Shown: one piece after another, positions 25,009 through 32,614 of the stretch
How the letters are laid out: every line of letters begins with the position of its first letter
Numbering within the stretch: the first letter of the stretch is position 1
Assembly: GCA_013203785.1 (NCBI GenBank)
Contig: JABMPJ010000171.1
Location: 1-32,614 of the forward strand
Source of the DNA: Lentisphaerota bacterium
GTDB lineage: Bacteria; Verrucomicrobiota; Kiritimatiellia; UBA8416; JABMPJ01
DNA length: 32,614 bases
Direction: 5' to 3'
Made by a program: the position numbers and the translations under genes
The notes under the pieces: model-generated
What the model saw: the letters and a program-made list of their open reading frames with translations, nothing else
Told to the model about the DNA's origin: nothing
Databases searched by the model: none

Positions 25009-25586
25009 TGAAACTTCCTGTCTATGCGCTTCTCGCGTTTCTCGTTTTGGGTGGCTCTGCTGGCGCGGCGGTTGACTCGGCCGGTCAAGTTGTAGCCCTG
25101 GAGGGATCGGCCTCTGCCGTGGGCGGCGATGGTGCGCGCCGTGAATTGGCGATCAAGAGCGCCATCTTCCCTCTTGATCGCATCTCCACAGCAGAGAACA
25201 GCAAATTGCAGATCATGTTTGTCGATAACTCGATCATCTCGCAGGGCGAGAAGAGCGAACTGGTCATTGACGAATATGTCTACGATCCGCAGAACAAATC
25301 GAACAACCGCGCTAACCTCGGAATCACCAAAGGGCTCTTCCGCGTGGTGACCGACAAAATCACTCGCCTCAACCCCAAACGCTTCAAGGTCAAAACACGC
25401 ATGGCCACGATCGGCATCCGCGGCTGCGATCTCGGCTTCAAAATCGAGCCCAACGCAGAAGATATCTATATCATTACCCTGCATGGGCCTGAGCTGGTGA
25501 CCGTGACCACTCTTGTTGAGCCTGCTGGCGGCGGGGGGGGCTTTTCGGCCGCGGCAAGCACAAGGGCGCGGGTACCGAGATCTTGA
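25008..25586 (+). CDS. FecR-domain protein, upstream part of a frameshifted gene
   Basis: This 192-aa reading frame starts with a signal peptide (LLAFLVLGGSAGAAV). A FecR-type domain (about residues 22-165) follows, with GQVVALEGSASAVGGDGARR, STAENSKLQIMFVDNSIISQ and the hallmark MATIGIRGCDLGFKI. After VEPAGGGGG the frame passes a G8 run (25533-25540) and ends in 14 residues of low-quality sequence (FSAAASTRARVPRS). If one G were added, the frame would continue LFGRGKHKGAGTEILIDSSR directly into the next feature, giving one protein of about 506 aa. This is very probably one gene, interrupted by error, mutation or programmed slippage. FecR domains outside iron uptake commonly act as periplasmic or surface sensory modules. 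Confidence 0.82.
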   Translation: MKLPVYALLAFLVLGGSAGAAVDSAGQVVALEGSASAVGGDGARRELAIKSAIFPLDRISTAENSKLQIMFVDNSIISQGEKSELVIDEYVYDPQNKSNNRANLGITKGLFRVVTDKITRLNPKRFKVKTRMATIGIRGCDLGFKIEPNAEDIYIITLHGPELVTVTTLVEPAGGGGGFSAAASTRARVPRS

Positions 25587-26527
25587 TCGACTCATCCCGC
25601 AAGATGGTCCTGTTGCGCAAGGGCGAGAAGACAGAGGTGCTGGATCTGCCTTCTGACCTGCTCTCCAGTTTCCTGGATGCCGTGCAGGTCAGTCATAGCG
25701 TTTCCGGGGGGGCCTTTCTGAAAGACGACGGTCTCTCAGGCTTCGAAGACCTCTTGTTTTACGGATTTCTTCCCAAGGCCGGCTCGACCCCGCCGCCTGA
25801 ACCGCCGCCACCGGCCCTGCTGGAAACGCCCGTGCCGCCTGAACCCGAACCGGAGATGGAGACAGAAACAGAGACGGAAACGGAAACGGAGACAGACCCG
25901 CCGCCACAGCCACCCGTGGTGGCACCACCACCGCCGCCGCCCCCACCCCCACCCCCACCCGAACGTGTCTTCAGCCCGCAGGGCGGCGGAATTGATTGGA
26001 GCTGGGGCTACTGGAATTTCGACGGCGCTGTTGAAAGCGTGGAGTTCTCCGGCACACGCATTATCTCTGGAGCTGCATTCGACGCCCTCAAAACCGGCGT
26101 CCAGCTCTTCAACCTGACAGGCACTGGCGACTCCGCCGCCACCATCACACACAATGGTCAGATCGTGGCTGTGGCCGGAACCAGCGAAATCAATCTCCAG
26201 GTCGGCCAGTCCGTCGCACCCAACTGGGACGGTATCTTCGACATGTCGAACGGCAGCGGTGATTCTCTCTACATTGAGGCGGACGGGGCCATTCAATCGA
26301 GCGGCACACTCACAGGGAACCAGACCTATTACCAGATGCTGGTCCACGGCATGTCCTTCCCGGCCGGCACGCTCACCGCCCAGAACATTCAGGGCAATAT
26401 TGTGGGCCCGGGACTACCCGACGCCACACCCGTGACCGGCGCCTTCGGGACCTTCAGCTTCACGCATGGACCGGATGCCCAGGTGGATGGTGGGTTCGGT
26501 GCCGATGTGATGCCCGCGCAACAGTGA
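25583..26527 (+). CDS. downstream part of the FecR gene: Glu-Thr/Pro linker and C-terminal beta-rich domain
   Basis: This frame (TTG 25583, overlapping the FecR stop as TTGA) encodes up to 314 aa without a signal peptide. It begins with the missing end of the FecR domain (SSRKMVLLRKGEKTEVLDLP). It then has acidic helices, a (Glu-Thr)n tract (25859-25897) and a run of 12 prolines (25925-25960). From about residue 130 follow about 185 residues of Gly/Thr/Ser-rich beta sequence, including NQTYYQMLVHG and VTGAFGTFSFTHG...GGFGADV. That end loosely recalls the small barrels of TbpB-like surface proteins, but I would not assign it. No good ribosome site precedes TTG, which argues for fusion with the FecR frame rather than independent translation. 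The cyclase gene starts 13 bases later. Confidence 0.75.
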   Translation: MIDSSRKMVLLRKGEKTEVLDLPSDLLSSFLDAVQVSHSVSGGAFLKDDGLSGFEDLLFYGFLPKAGSTPPPEPPPPALLETPVPPEPEPEMETETETETETETDPPPQPPVVAPPPPPPPPPPPPERVFSPQGGGIDWSWGYWNFDGAVESVEFSGTRIISGAAFDALKTGVQLFNLTGTGDSAATITHNGQIVAVAGTSEINLQVGQSVAPNWDGIFDMSNGSGDSLYIEADGAIQSSGTLTGNQTYYQMLVHGMSFPAGTLTAQNIQGNIVGPGLPDATPVTGAFGTFSFTHGPDAQVDGGFGADVMPAQQ

Positions 26528-26540
26528 GTATGGGGATGGC

Positions 26541-28802
26541 ATGCGCTGGCGCAGACTATTCAGTCGACGAGTGCTGAGACGTGTTTCACTCGTCTGGCTG
26601 GTGGGCATGATCCTGACCCTCCTCTGCCTCGGACTCTTCGTGGGCGGCCTGGACATCGTCGATTCCTTCTCGTACAAGCTGTATGACACCCTCCTGCAGC
26701 GGGTGCACAGCCCACCCCGTTCCGGGCGCGTGGCGATTATCGACATCGATGAGGCCAGCCTGCGGGCTTACGGTCAGTGGCCCTGGCCACGCTACCTTAC
26801 GGCCAAATTGACCGAACGAATCATTGATGGAGGCCCCTCGGTGGTCGGCTTTGACGTCGTCTTCGCCGAACCCGACCGCACCTCACCCGCCCAACTCAGG
26901 CTCGACCTGTCGCGCAACATGAACCTGGATGTAGAGATCAAGGGGCTGCCCCCCGAGTTGGCCGACTATGATCAGCTCCTCGCACACGCCCTGGCGGGCG
27001 GAGCGACGATCCTCGGCTGTGCCATGCACCCCACGCCCAACATGATTGATGAGCCGCCGCCAGAGAGCGACCCGCTCTATGACGGCTCCCGCTTCTTCGT
27101 CCGCAGCGCCCCGGGAAGCGCCAACATCAACGAATACCTCACACAGGCCGATGATCTAACCGTCTCCATCCCCATACTGCGCAAGTCGGCCGAAACCGCC
27201 TTCTTTAATGCCACGGTCGACGCCGACAACGTCGTACGCAGCAACCCATTGATCTGGGCCTTCGGTCCCCATCGCATCTACCCCTCTCTCGCCCTCGAGG
27301 CCGTCCGCCTCGACAAGGGCCTCGACCAATGTCTGGTCGAATGTGACAAGGGCGGCGTGGTGCGTCTGCGCCTGCGTGAGTTGACGATCCCCTGTACACA
27401 GACCGGACGCATGGTGATCAACTACCGCAGCATTCAGACCCAGCCCGGTACCGACCTGGCCTCATCATTTCCGGTCTACTCGGCTGGCGGTTTTTTGGAT
27501 GGCACCATTGATCCAGCCGTCCTGACCAACAAGATCGTCTTTGTAGGCACCTCGGCGGTCGGCCTGCGGGATATCCGCGCCACCCCGATGGCGCAGCTCT
27601 TCTCCGGCGTCGAGATTCATGCCACCATGGTTGACAACATTCTGGCCGGGGATGCATTGATTGTGCCCAACTGGATCGATGGAGCCCAATTCGTGATGAT
27701 CCTGTTGATGGGGATACTCATCACGCTGCTCATCGCGCGCGGTCGCTCCTGGCTCTCTTTTCTGCTCACCTTCTTCATGCTTGGGCTCTGCCTCGGCACG
27801 GCGGTCCTACTCCTCCGCTATCGGCAGCTTGTCTTTCTCCCCACCTGGACCATGCTCTCAGCCCTGCTGCTTTATCCCGTCCTCACGATGATCAAGTTCT
27901 GGCAGGAGGAACGGCAGAAAAAGCATGTGCGTGAGATGTTCGGTACCATGGTCTCGCGCGAAGTGCTGCGCTATCTCGAAACCAATCCGGAGAGCTTCTC
28001 GCTACGCGGCGAGCGGACCGAAGCCACGATCTTCTTTTCGGATGTGGCTGGTTTCACGACCATGTCAGAACAACTGCCGCCCGAACGTCTCACGATCCTG
28101 CTCAACCAGTACCTAACCCCCATGACCGACATCATTCTGGGGCACGGTGGCTTTGTGGATAAGTACGAAGGCGATGCCATCATGGCCGAGTGGGGCGTCC
28201 CGTTCCGGGCCGACAACCACGCCGCACAAGCCTGCCTGGCAGCCATAGAGCAACAGGAGCGCCTGGCCATACTGCGCCCCATCCTGGAGAAGGAGTTTGG
28301 CCCCACCCTCAATGTCCGCATGGGGATCAATACCGGCATCGTGACGGCGGGCAACATGGGCTCCGACACCCGCTTCTCCTATACCGTTATGGGTGATGTG
28401 GTTAATTTCGCTGCCCGCCTGGAACCGACCAACAAGGAGTACGGCACCTCCATCCTGATCGGCGAGGCCACCGCCAAAGCGGCGCGCGAGGTGATCGAAG
28501 CGCGCTTCATCGACAAGATCGTGGTGAAGGGCAAGACCGAACCGGTCGACGTCTACGAACTCCTGGGCAAGCGTGGCTGCCTCGACGACGACCGCAAAGA
28601 GGTCATCTCGCTTTACGCCGAAGCCATACAACTGCATCGCGAGCGGCGCTGGGACGAGGCACTCGACCGACTCGCCATCGCCCTTGGAGTCGACCCCGCC
28701 GACGGCCCGTGCCGCACCATGCACACGCGTATCCTGGGTTACCAGCAGTCACCGCCCCCAAAAAACTGGCAGGGCGAATACGTACGACTCACAAAAGACT
28801 GA
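26541..28802 (+). CDS. CHASE2-domain class III adenylate/guanylate cyclase
   Basis: The 753-aa protein has an N-terminal membrane segment (VWLVGMILTLLCLGLFVGG) and an extracytoplasmic CHASE2 sensor (about 40-375; VAIIDIDEASLRAYGQWPWP, VVGFDVVFAEPD, FVGTSAVGLRD). Three membrane helices (about 380-455) precede a class III cyclase domain (about 485-670). Metal-binding aspartates are in TIFFSDVAGFTTMSEQ and VDKYEGDAIMAEWG. The Lys of DKYEGD and FSYTVMGDVVNFAARLE (transition-state Asn/Arg) are intact, so it should be active; Lys favours ATP over GTP. A C-terminal TPR-like tail (RRWDEALDRLAIALGVDP) is usual in this family. Its place after the FecR gene suggests that the periplasmic FecR protein signals to the CHASE2 domain. 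Confidence 0.93.
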   Translation: MRWRRLFSRRVLRRVSLVWLVGMILTLLCLGLFVGGLDIVDSFSYKLYDTLLQRVHSPPRSGRVAIIDIDEASLRAYGQWPWPRYLTAKLTERIIDGGPSVVGFDVVFAEPDRTSPAQLRLDLSRNMNLDVEIKGLPPELADYDQLLAHALAGGATILGCAMHPTPNMIDEPPPESDPLYDGSRFFVRSAPGSANINEYLTQADDLTVSIPILRKSAETAFFNATVDADNVVRSNPLIWAFGPHRIYPSLALEAVRLDKGLDQCLVECDKGGVVRLRLRELTIPCTQTGRMVINYRSIQTQPGTDLASSFPVYSAGGFLDGTIDPAVLTNKIVFVGTSAVGLRDIRATPMAQLFSGVEIHATMVDNILAGDALIVPNWIDGAQFVMILLMGILITLLIARGRSWLSFLLTFFMLGLCLGTAVLLLRYRQLVFLPTWTMLSALLLYPVLTMIKFWQEERQKKHVREMFGTMVSREVLRYLETNPESFSLRGERTEATIFFSDVAGFTTMSEQLPPERLTILLNQYLTPMTDIILGHGGFVDKYEGDAIMAEWGVPFRADNHAAQACLAAIEQQERLAILRPILEKEFGPTLNVRMGINTGIVTAGNMGSDTRFSYTVMGDVVNFAARLEPTNKEYGTSILIGEATAKAAREVIEARFIDKIVVKGKTEPVDVYELLGKRGCLDDDRKEVISLYAEAIQLHRERRWDEALDRLAIALGVDPADGPCRTMHTRILGYQQSPPPKNWQGEYVRLTKD

Positions 28803-28943
28803 CCCGAAAAGCCTTTTGAATTGCCCCCAGCCTACCTCTCCAGTATCGTGCGGGCTCCTGTTGGCATTGTCCGCCGATGGCGGCCGAGTGCCGGTGGCAT
28901 TTGACCCGCTGAAGGGTGGTCTCATCTCCGAAAGGGTAGCGTC

Positions 28944-31352
28944 GTGGTTAAAGCAGAACTGTTGTGGTGGATCGCTCCGATAGCCTCAGTATTGTCCCTG
29001 GTATTCGCATTCTACTTCTACAAGAAGATGATGGCGGCCTCTGAAGGCACGGACAAGATGAAGGAGATCGCGCAACACGTACGTGATGGCGCCTACGCCT
29101 ACCTCTACTCACAATACAAGGTCGTCGGCATCGTCTTCATCGTTCTTTTGATCGTCTTCGCCATTCTGGCCAAAATGGGCATTCAGAACCCATTTGTTCC
29201 GGTGGCGTTCCTGACGGGTGGATTCTTCTCCGGCCTGTGCGGCTTCCTCGGCATGAAGACCGCCACGAACGCCTCGGCGCGTACGGCACAGGGCGCCGCT
29301 GAATCACTTAATCGCGGCCTGCAAGTGGCCTTCCGCTCCGGTGCCGTGATGGGGCTGGTGGTCGTCGGTTTCGGTCTGCTCGATATATGCCTCTGGTACA
29401 TCATTCTGGATAAGTGGGTCTACACGGACTTCAATATGCTGAACGGCCTGCATTTCTTCGGACTGGATCTCGTCCGGGCCGGCATGTCCGTCTCGCAGAA
29501 GTACGTCGAAATCACCACCACCATGCTGACCTTCGGTATGGGCGCCTCGACCCAGGCCCTCTTCGCCCGTGTCGGCGGTGGCATCTACACCAAGGCCGCC
29601 GATGTCGGCGCCGACTTGGTGGGCAAAGTTGAAGCAGGCATTCCCGAGGATGATCCGCGTAATCCAGCCACCATTGCCGATAACGTGGGCGACAATGTCG
29701 GCGATGTGGCGGGCATGGGCGCCGACCTCTACGAATCGTACTGTGGCTCGATCCTCGCCACAGCGGCCCTCGGCGCCGCCCTACCGATCATGCTCACCAA
29801 CGGCTCACCCAACCCGCTGCACGGCGTCAACGCCGTCATGGCCCCGATGATTGTGGCCGGCATCGGCATCATTCTCTCCATCATTGGCTGCCTGATGGTG
29901 CGCTGTGGAGACAAGTCCGACATGAAGACACTCATGAAGGCCCTCACCACGCCACTCTGGTTCAGCACCGGCGCAATCGCTGTGGTCGTCGCCATCCTGG
30001 CCGCCATGGGCATCGTCACCTGGGGCATCTTCGGCTCCGTCGTGGCCGGTCTCGTGGCGGGCTGCATCATCGGCCTGCTGACCGAATACTACACCTCGGA
30101 CGCTTACAAGCCCACGCGGGGCATCACCGAGCAGGCCCAAATGGGTCCCGCCACGACCATTATCGACGGACTCGCCGTCGGCATGTTTTCAACCGGTCTC
30201 TCGACCCTGACCATTGTGCTGGGCATTCTAGCGGCCTTCGGTTGCGCGGGTGGTTTTACCGACTTTGCCATGGGCCTCTACGGAGTCGGTTTCGCCGCCG
30301 TGGGGATGCTCTCTACACTCGGCTTTTCGCTGGCGACGGATGCCTACGGCCCCATCGCCGACAACGCGGGCGGCAACGCCGAAATGGCAGGCATGGGTGA
30401 GGAGGTCCGTCACCGCACCGACGCGCTTGATATGCTCGGCAACACCACCGCTGCCATCGGCAAGGGCTTTGCGATCGGCTCCGCGGCGCTGACCGCCATG
30501 GCCCTGCTGGCCGCCTATCTTGAAGAAATCCGCATCTGGCTGATCAAGCTGGGCAATGCCGATGACGCCCTCGTCGCCGGTGCCAAACAGATTGGCGAGG
30601 TCCTTTTTGTAACCGACCGATACCAGGGCGTTACGGATGCAAGCGGTATGGAGGGTATTTCACGTGTCGTCACAACCGCGACCGCCACCATGTCAGATTT
30701 CGTGCTGGCCTATGATCTCTCCGTTATGAATCCGCAGCTCCTCTGCGGTATCTTCATTGGAGGGATGATGGCCTTCGTCTTTTGCGCCATGACCATGAAA
30801 GCCGTCGGCCGCGCCGCGGGCGCTATGGTGAATGAGGTGCGTCGCCAGTTCCGCGAGATCGCAGGCATCATGGAAGGCACCGGCACCCCGGACTACGCCA
30901 ACTGCGTGGCGATCTCCACCAAGGGCGCCCAGAAAGAGATGCTGGTCCCCAGCCTGCTCGCCATCATCGTGCCGGTCGCGGTCGGCATCATCCTCGGCGT
31001 GTCCGGTGTGATCGGTCTTCTGGTTGGTGGTCTGACCACAGGCTTCTCACTGGCCTGCATGCTCAACAACTCAGGGGGAGCCTGGGACAACGCCAAGAAA
31101 TCGATCGAGAAGAACGACAGGACCTACGCCGCCACTGACACGGGAAAGCTCCGACCGCTCACGGGCAAGGGCTCCGAGATGCACAAGGCCAGCGTCGTAG
31201 GAGACACGGTGGGTGATCCGTTCAAGGACACCTCCGGCCCCAGCTTGAACATCCTGATTAAGCTGATGACCATGGTCAGCGTCGTATTCTCCGGCGTGAT
31301 CGTGGCCTACGGCGACCAGATCAAACACCTCGTCACGATGCTCAGCAAATAG
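28944..31352 (+). CDS. hppA: membrane-bound pyrophosphatase, K+-dependent type
   Basis: The 802-aa protein has about 16 membrane helices. It carries the conserved pyrophosphate site [20 protein letters not shown] with [20 protein letters not shown] (about 218-265). It also has the late site [12 protein letters not shown] ... [19 protein letters not shown]. The segment [20 protein letters not shown] (about 498-517) has Ala where K+-independent enzymes have Lys, so the enzyme should need K+. This subgroup includes Na+-pumping, H+-pumping and dual pumps; which ion is moved cannot be decided here. It hydrolyses PPi to energise the inner membrane. GTG 28944 is the start, with AAAGGG 7 bases upstream. 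It is followed by a clear terminator. Confidence 0.97.
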   Translation: MVKAELLWWIAPIASVLSLVFAFYFYKKMMAASEGTDKMKEIAQHVRDGAYAYLYSQYKVVGIVFIVLLIVFAILAKMGIQNPFVPVAFLTGGFFSGLCGFLGMKTATNASARTAQGAAESLNRGLQVAFRSGAVMGLVVVGFGLLDICLWYIILDKWVYTDFNMLNGLHFFGLDLVRAGMSVSQKYVEITTTMLTFGMGASTQALFARVGGGIYTKAADVGADLVGKVEAGIPEDDPRNPATIADNVGDNVGDVAGMGADLYESYCGSILATAALGAALPIMLTNGSPNPLHGVNAVMAPMIVAGIGIILSIIGCLMVRCGDKSDMKTLMKALTTPLWFSTGAIAVVVAILAAMGIVTWGIFGSVVAGLVAGCIIGLLTEYYTSDAYKPTRGITEQAQMGPATTIIDGLAVGMFSTGLSTLTIVLGILAAFGCAGGFTDFAMGLYGVGFAAVGMLSTLGFSLATDAYGPIADNAGGNAEMAGMGEEVRHRTDALDMLGNTTAAIGKGFAIGSAALTAMALLAAYLEEIRIWLIKLGNADDALVAGAKQIGEVLFVTDRYQGVTDASGMEGISRVVTTATATMSDFVLAYDLSVMNPQLLCGIFIGGMMAFVFCAMTMKAVGRAAGAMVNEVRRQFREIAGIMEGTGTPDYANCVAISTKGAQKEMLVPSLLAIIVPVAVGIILGVSGVIGLLVGGLTTGFSLACMLNNSGGAWDNAKKSIEKNDRTYAATDTGKLRPLTGKGSEMHKASVVGDTVGDPFKDTSGPSLNILIKLMTMVSVVFSGVIVAYGDQIKHLVTMLSK

Positions 31353-31385
31353 AGCCGAGCACGAGCATACACGGAGATGGGCGAG

Positions 31386-31416
31386 ACCGGACGAACACGT
31401 CCGGCCTTGTTCTTTT
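31386..31416 (+). terminator. intrinsic terminator of hppA
   Basis: CCGGACG-AACA-CGTCCGG (31387-31404) is a perfect 7-bp stem with a tetraloop, extended by A/C mismatches, followed by CCTTGTTCTTTTC. It lies 34 bases after the hppA stop. Confidence 0.75.
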
Positions 31417-31460
31417 CAAAACAAACCCTCACCATACACCAAATGACCTACCGCTCCCCA

Positions 31461-31487
31461 TTCCGTGCCTTCCGTGTCTTCCGTGGC
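31461..31487. repeat. three 9-bp tandem units TTCCGTGnC
   Basis: TTCCGTGCC, TTCCGTGTC and TTCCGTGGC follow each other without gaps. The array lies between the hppA terminator and the MBL gene. Confidence 0.85.
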
Positions 31488-31521
31488 AGATTATCTCCCC
31501 GTCCCTCCCCCTCCCTCCCCC

Positions 31522-31548
31522 TTCATGTCCTTTATGCTCTTCATGGTG
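31522..31548. repeat. three 9-bp tandem units TTCATGnnC-like
   Basis: TTCATGTCC, TTTATGCTC and TTCATGGTG form a second array with the same 9-base unit length. It is separated from the first by a pyrimidine-rich stretch (31491-31521) and ends 16 bases before the MBL start codon. Confidence 0.8.
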
Positions 31549-31564
31549 AATCCCCCACAGCGAT

Positions 31565-32338
31565 ATGAAAGCCATCTTCCTAGGCACAGGCACCTCGGCG
31601 GGCATACCGATCATCGGGTGCGACTGCCCGGTCTGTCTCTCATCCGACTCCCGCAACCGGCGGCTGCGCACCAGTCTCTACCTGGTGGCGGGAGATCAGC
31701 ACATCTTGGTGGATACCACGCCCGACTTTCGTGAACAGGCCCTCGCCCACCACCTACCGCGCGTGGATGCGGTCTGCTTCACCCACTCACATGCCGACCA
31801 CATTTTCGGGTTCGACGACATCCGCCGTTTCAACACGATTCAGGATCAAGTCATTCCCGCCTACGCCGCACCGGATACGTTGGCCGACCTGCAGCGTGTC
31901 TTTCATTATATTTCCACTGAGCGCATTCCCGGTTTTTACCGCCCCCGTATCGCCTTCAACTCCATCGACGGGCCCTTCGATATCGGCACCGTACAGGTCA
32001 CGCCGATTGAGGTATCTCACGGCCCCAATATGATCCTAGGTTACCGCTTCGATGCCGAGGGTTGTTCGCTGGGCTATGTACCCGACTGCTCGGCCATGTC
32101 CACTGAAGCGATCTCACAGTTCCGCCATGTCGATGTCATGATCCTGGATGCCCTGCGCAAGACACCCCACCTGACCCACCTCACCCTCACCGATAGCCTC
32201 GCGCTCCTCAAGCAGATCGAACCCAAACGTGCCTACACCATCCACATGTGCCACGACCTTGAGCACGCCGAAACAGAGGATTCGCTCCCCGAAAACGTCT
32301 ACGTCTCATACGATGGGCTGACGCTGGAGTGGGAGTAG
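31565..32338 (+). CDS. PhnP-like metallo-beta-lactamase-fold hydrolase
   Basis: The 257-aa cytoplasmic protein begins MKAIFLGTGTSAGIPIIGCD with CDCPVC, the structural zinc cysteines of PhnP-type enzymes, and the RNRRLRTSLYL motif. Active-site metal ligands are visible in CFTHSHADHIFGFDDIRRF (HxHxDH, about 75-80), VSHGPN (about 153), YVPDCSAMS and a final IHMCHDLEH (about 225). The family cleaves phosphodiesters, for example cyclic ribose phosphate in phosphonate use, but no other phn gene is here. Many bacteria keep a lone copy of uncertain substrate. The ribosome site is weak (ACAGCGAT). It is separated from hppA by a terminator and two tandem-repeat arrays, so it probably has its own promoter. 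Confidence 0.92.
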   Translation: MKAIFLGTGTSAGIPIIGCDCPVCLSSDSRNRRLRTSLYLVAGDQHILVDTTPDFREQALAHHLPRVDAVCFTHSHADHIFGFDDIRRFNTIQDQVIPAYAAPDTLADLQRVFHYISTERIPGFYRPRIAFNSIDGPFDIGTVQVTPIEVSHGPNMILGYRFDAEGCSLGYVPDCSAMSTEAISQFRHVDVMILDALRKTPHLTHLTLTDSLALLKQIEPKRAYTIHMCHDLEHAETEDSLPENVYVSYDGLTLEWE

Positions 32339-32376
32339 GCTCGACGACACGGCGGCGCGGTAAGCTGCACATCACT

Positions 32377-32409
32377 CCTAATCGTAATCATACTCGTAAT
32401 CCTAATCGG
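32377..32409. repeat. TAATCG/CGTAATCC short repeat array
   Basis: CCTAATCGTAATCA is followed by TACTCGTAATCCTAATCGG, a degenerate run of (C)TAATCG-type words. Similar words occur at 17722-17793. It begins 39 bases after the MBL gene stop. Confidence 0.6.
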
Positions 32410-32443
32410 TCGATCACGATAATGAACGAGAGCAGATCTTCAC

Positions 32444-32488
32444 GGAATCGGCCTCGTAAATCGACTCCAGAGGAGCGATTCCGATTCC
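32444..32488. repeat. GGAATCG / CGATTCC inverted repeats
   Basis: GGAATCG (32444-32450) faces two tandem copies of CGATTCC (32476-32482 and 32482-32488). The 276-base stretch to the right edge shows no convincing gene; it consists of this and neighbouring repeat blocks. Confidence 0.5.
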
Positions 32489-32588
32489 GAAACATGCATG
32501 TGCGTCCTCTATCCCTGTTCCTGCTCTTTCCAAGCCCATCTGTCCCAAGAGTGCCCCATGGTCTTTTCCGTTGGCCCTTCCTCGGTCC

Positions 32589-32608
32589 GGCCACGAGAGA
32601 CCGTGGCC
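32589..32608. repeat. palindrome GGCCAC...GTGGCC at the right edge
   Basis: GGCCAC-GAGAGACC-GTGGCC gives a perfect 6-bp stem with an 8-base loop. No T-tract follows within the window. It may be a dispersed REP-type element or the end of a neighbouring transcript. Confidence 0.5.
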
Positions 32609-32614
32609 CTCCAA

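Noticed and set aside
24813..25595. 260-codon minus-strand frame opposite the barrel/FecR junction
   Set aside because: It is antisense to recognisable beta-barrel and FecR sequence and low in plausible protein features.
28871..28883. CCGCC-GAT-GGCGG hairpin between the cyclase and hppA
   Set aside because: The stem is perfect but short and has no T-tract, so neither a terminator nor a riboswitch can be supported.
31429..31671. His/Glu/Gly-rich minus-strand frame upstream of the MBL gene
   Set aside because: It is a translation of the 9-bp tandem repeats, a known source of false genes.
32414..32614. Minus-strand frame at the right edge
   Set aside because: It consists of palindromes and repeat words; no ribosome site or family pattern is visible.
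1..32614. CRISPR array, transposase, integrase or phage genes
   Set aside because: No spaced direct-repeat array of suitable size and no recombinase motif was seen; the only repeats are short intergenic ones.

Overview
The window looks like a chromosomal segment of a GC-rich, Gram-negative (two-membrane) bacterium. It carries a secretin-based secretion/pilus operon, an outer-membrane beta-barrel protein, a membrane pyrophosphatase and a formylglycine-generating-enzyme-like (FGE/SUMF1) extracellular protein. Together with 9-bp intergenic tandem repeats and a pseudopilin operon using PilM/N/O-type assembly proteins, this suggests the PVC group, possibly Kiritimatiellota. That placement is inference from gene style; no marker gene proves it. 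Most genes are tightly packed, and no intergenic gap exceeds about 280 bases.

Layout. (1) 1-45, minus: the 5' part of tRNA-His, cut by the left edge. (2) 135-12490, minus, transcribed right to left: a 13-gene type II secretion / type IV pilus hybrid operon. Its order is PilT-like ATPase, secretin, GspE-type ATPase, GspF, major pseudopilin GspG, PilM, PilN, PilO, a GspC/PilP-like anchor, GspI-like and GspJ-like pseudopilins, a PilX/GspK-like minor pseudopilin, and finally a duplicated Ig-like exported protein. (3) 12738-16646, plus: a TPR + PgaB-like protein whose deacetylase site looks dead, a small exported protein, and a coupled pair (Cys-rich mini-protein + DUF3820 protein). (4) 16578-23383, minus: a 1092-aa exported double-propeller/FGE-like protein, a two-TM protein and a PabB-PabC fusion joined by 4-nt stop/start overlaps, then a type-2 malate/lactate-family dehydrogenase. 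(5) 23569-28802, plus: a SLAM-like TPR/beta-barrel outer-membrane protein, a FecR-domain protein split by an apparent -1 frameshift at a G8 run, and a CHASE2-class III nucleotide cyclase. (6) 28944-32338, plus: a K+-dependent-type membrane pyrophosphatase with a terminator, and a PhnP-like metallo-beta-lactamase-fold hydrolase. (7) 32339-32614: repeats and palindromes without a gene.

How it works together. Region 2 can build a complete inner-membrane platform, pseudopilus and outer-membrane channel, except that no prepilin peptidase lies in the window. The large exported proteins of regions 3 and 4 are the kind of cargo such machines serve. Region 5 is the strongest candidate for a poorly described system: an outer-membrane barrel, a periplasmic FecR/proline-rich protein and an inner-membrane CHASE2 cyclase in one operon could link the cell surface to cyclic-nucleotide production. 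The frameshift at its centre is either a sequence error, a broken gene or a slippage switch.
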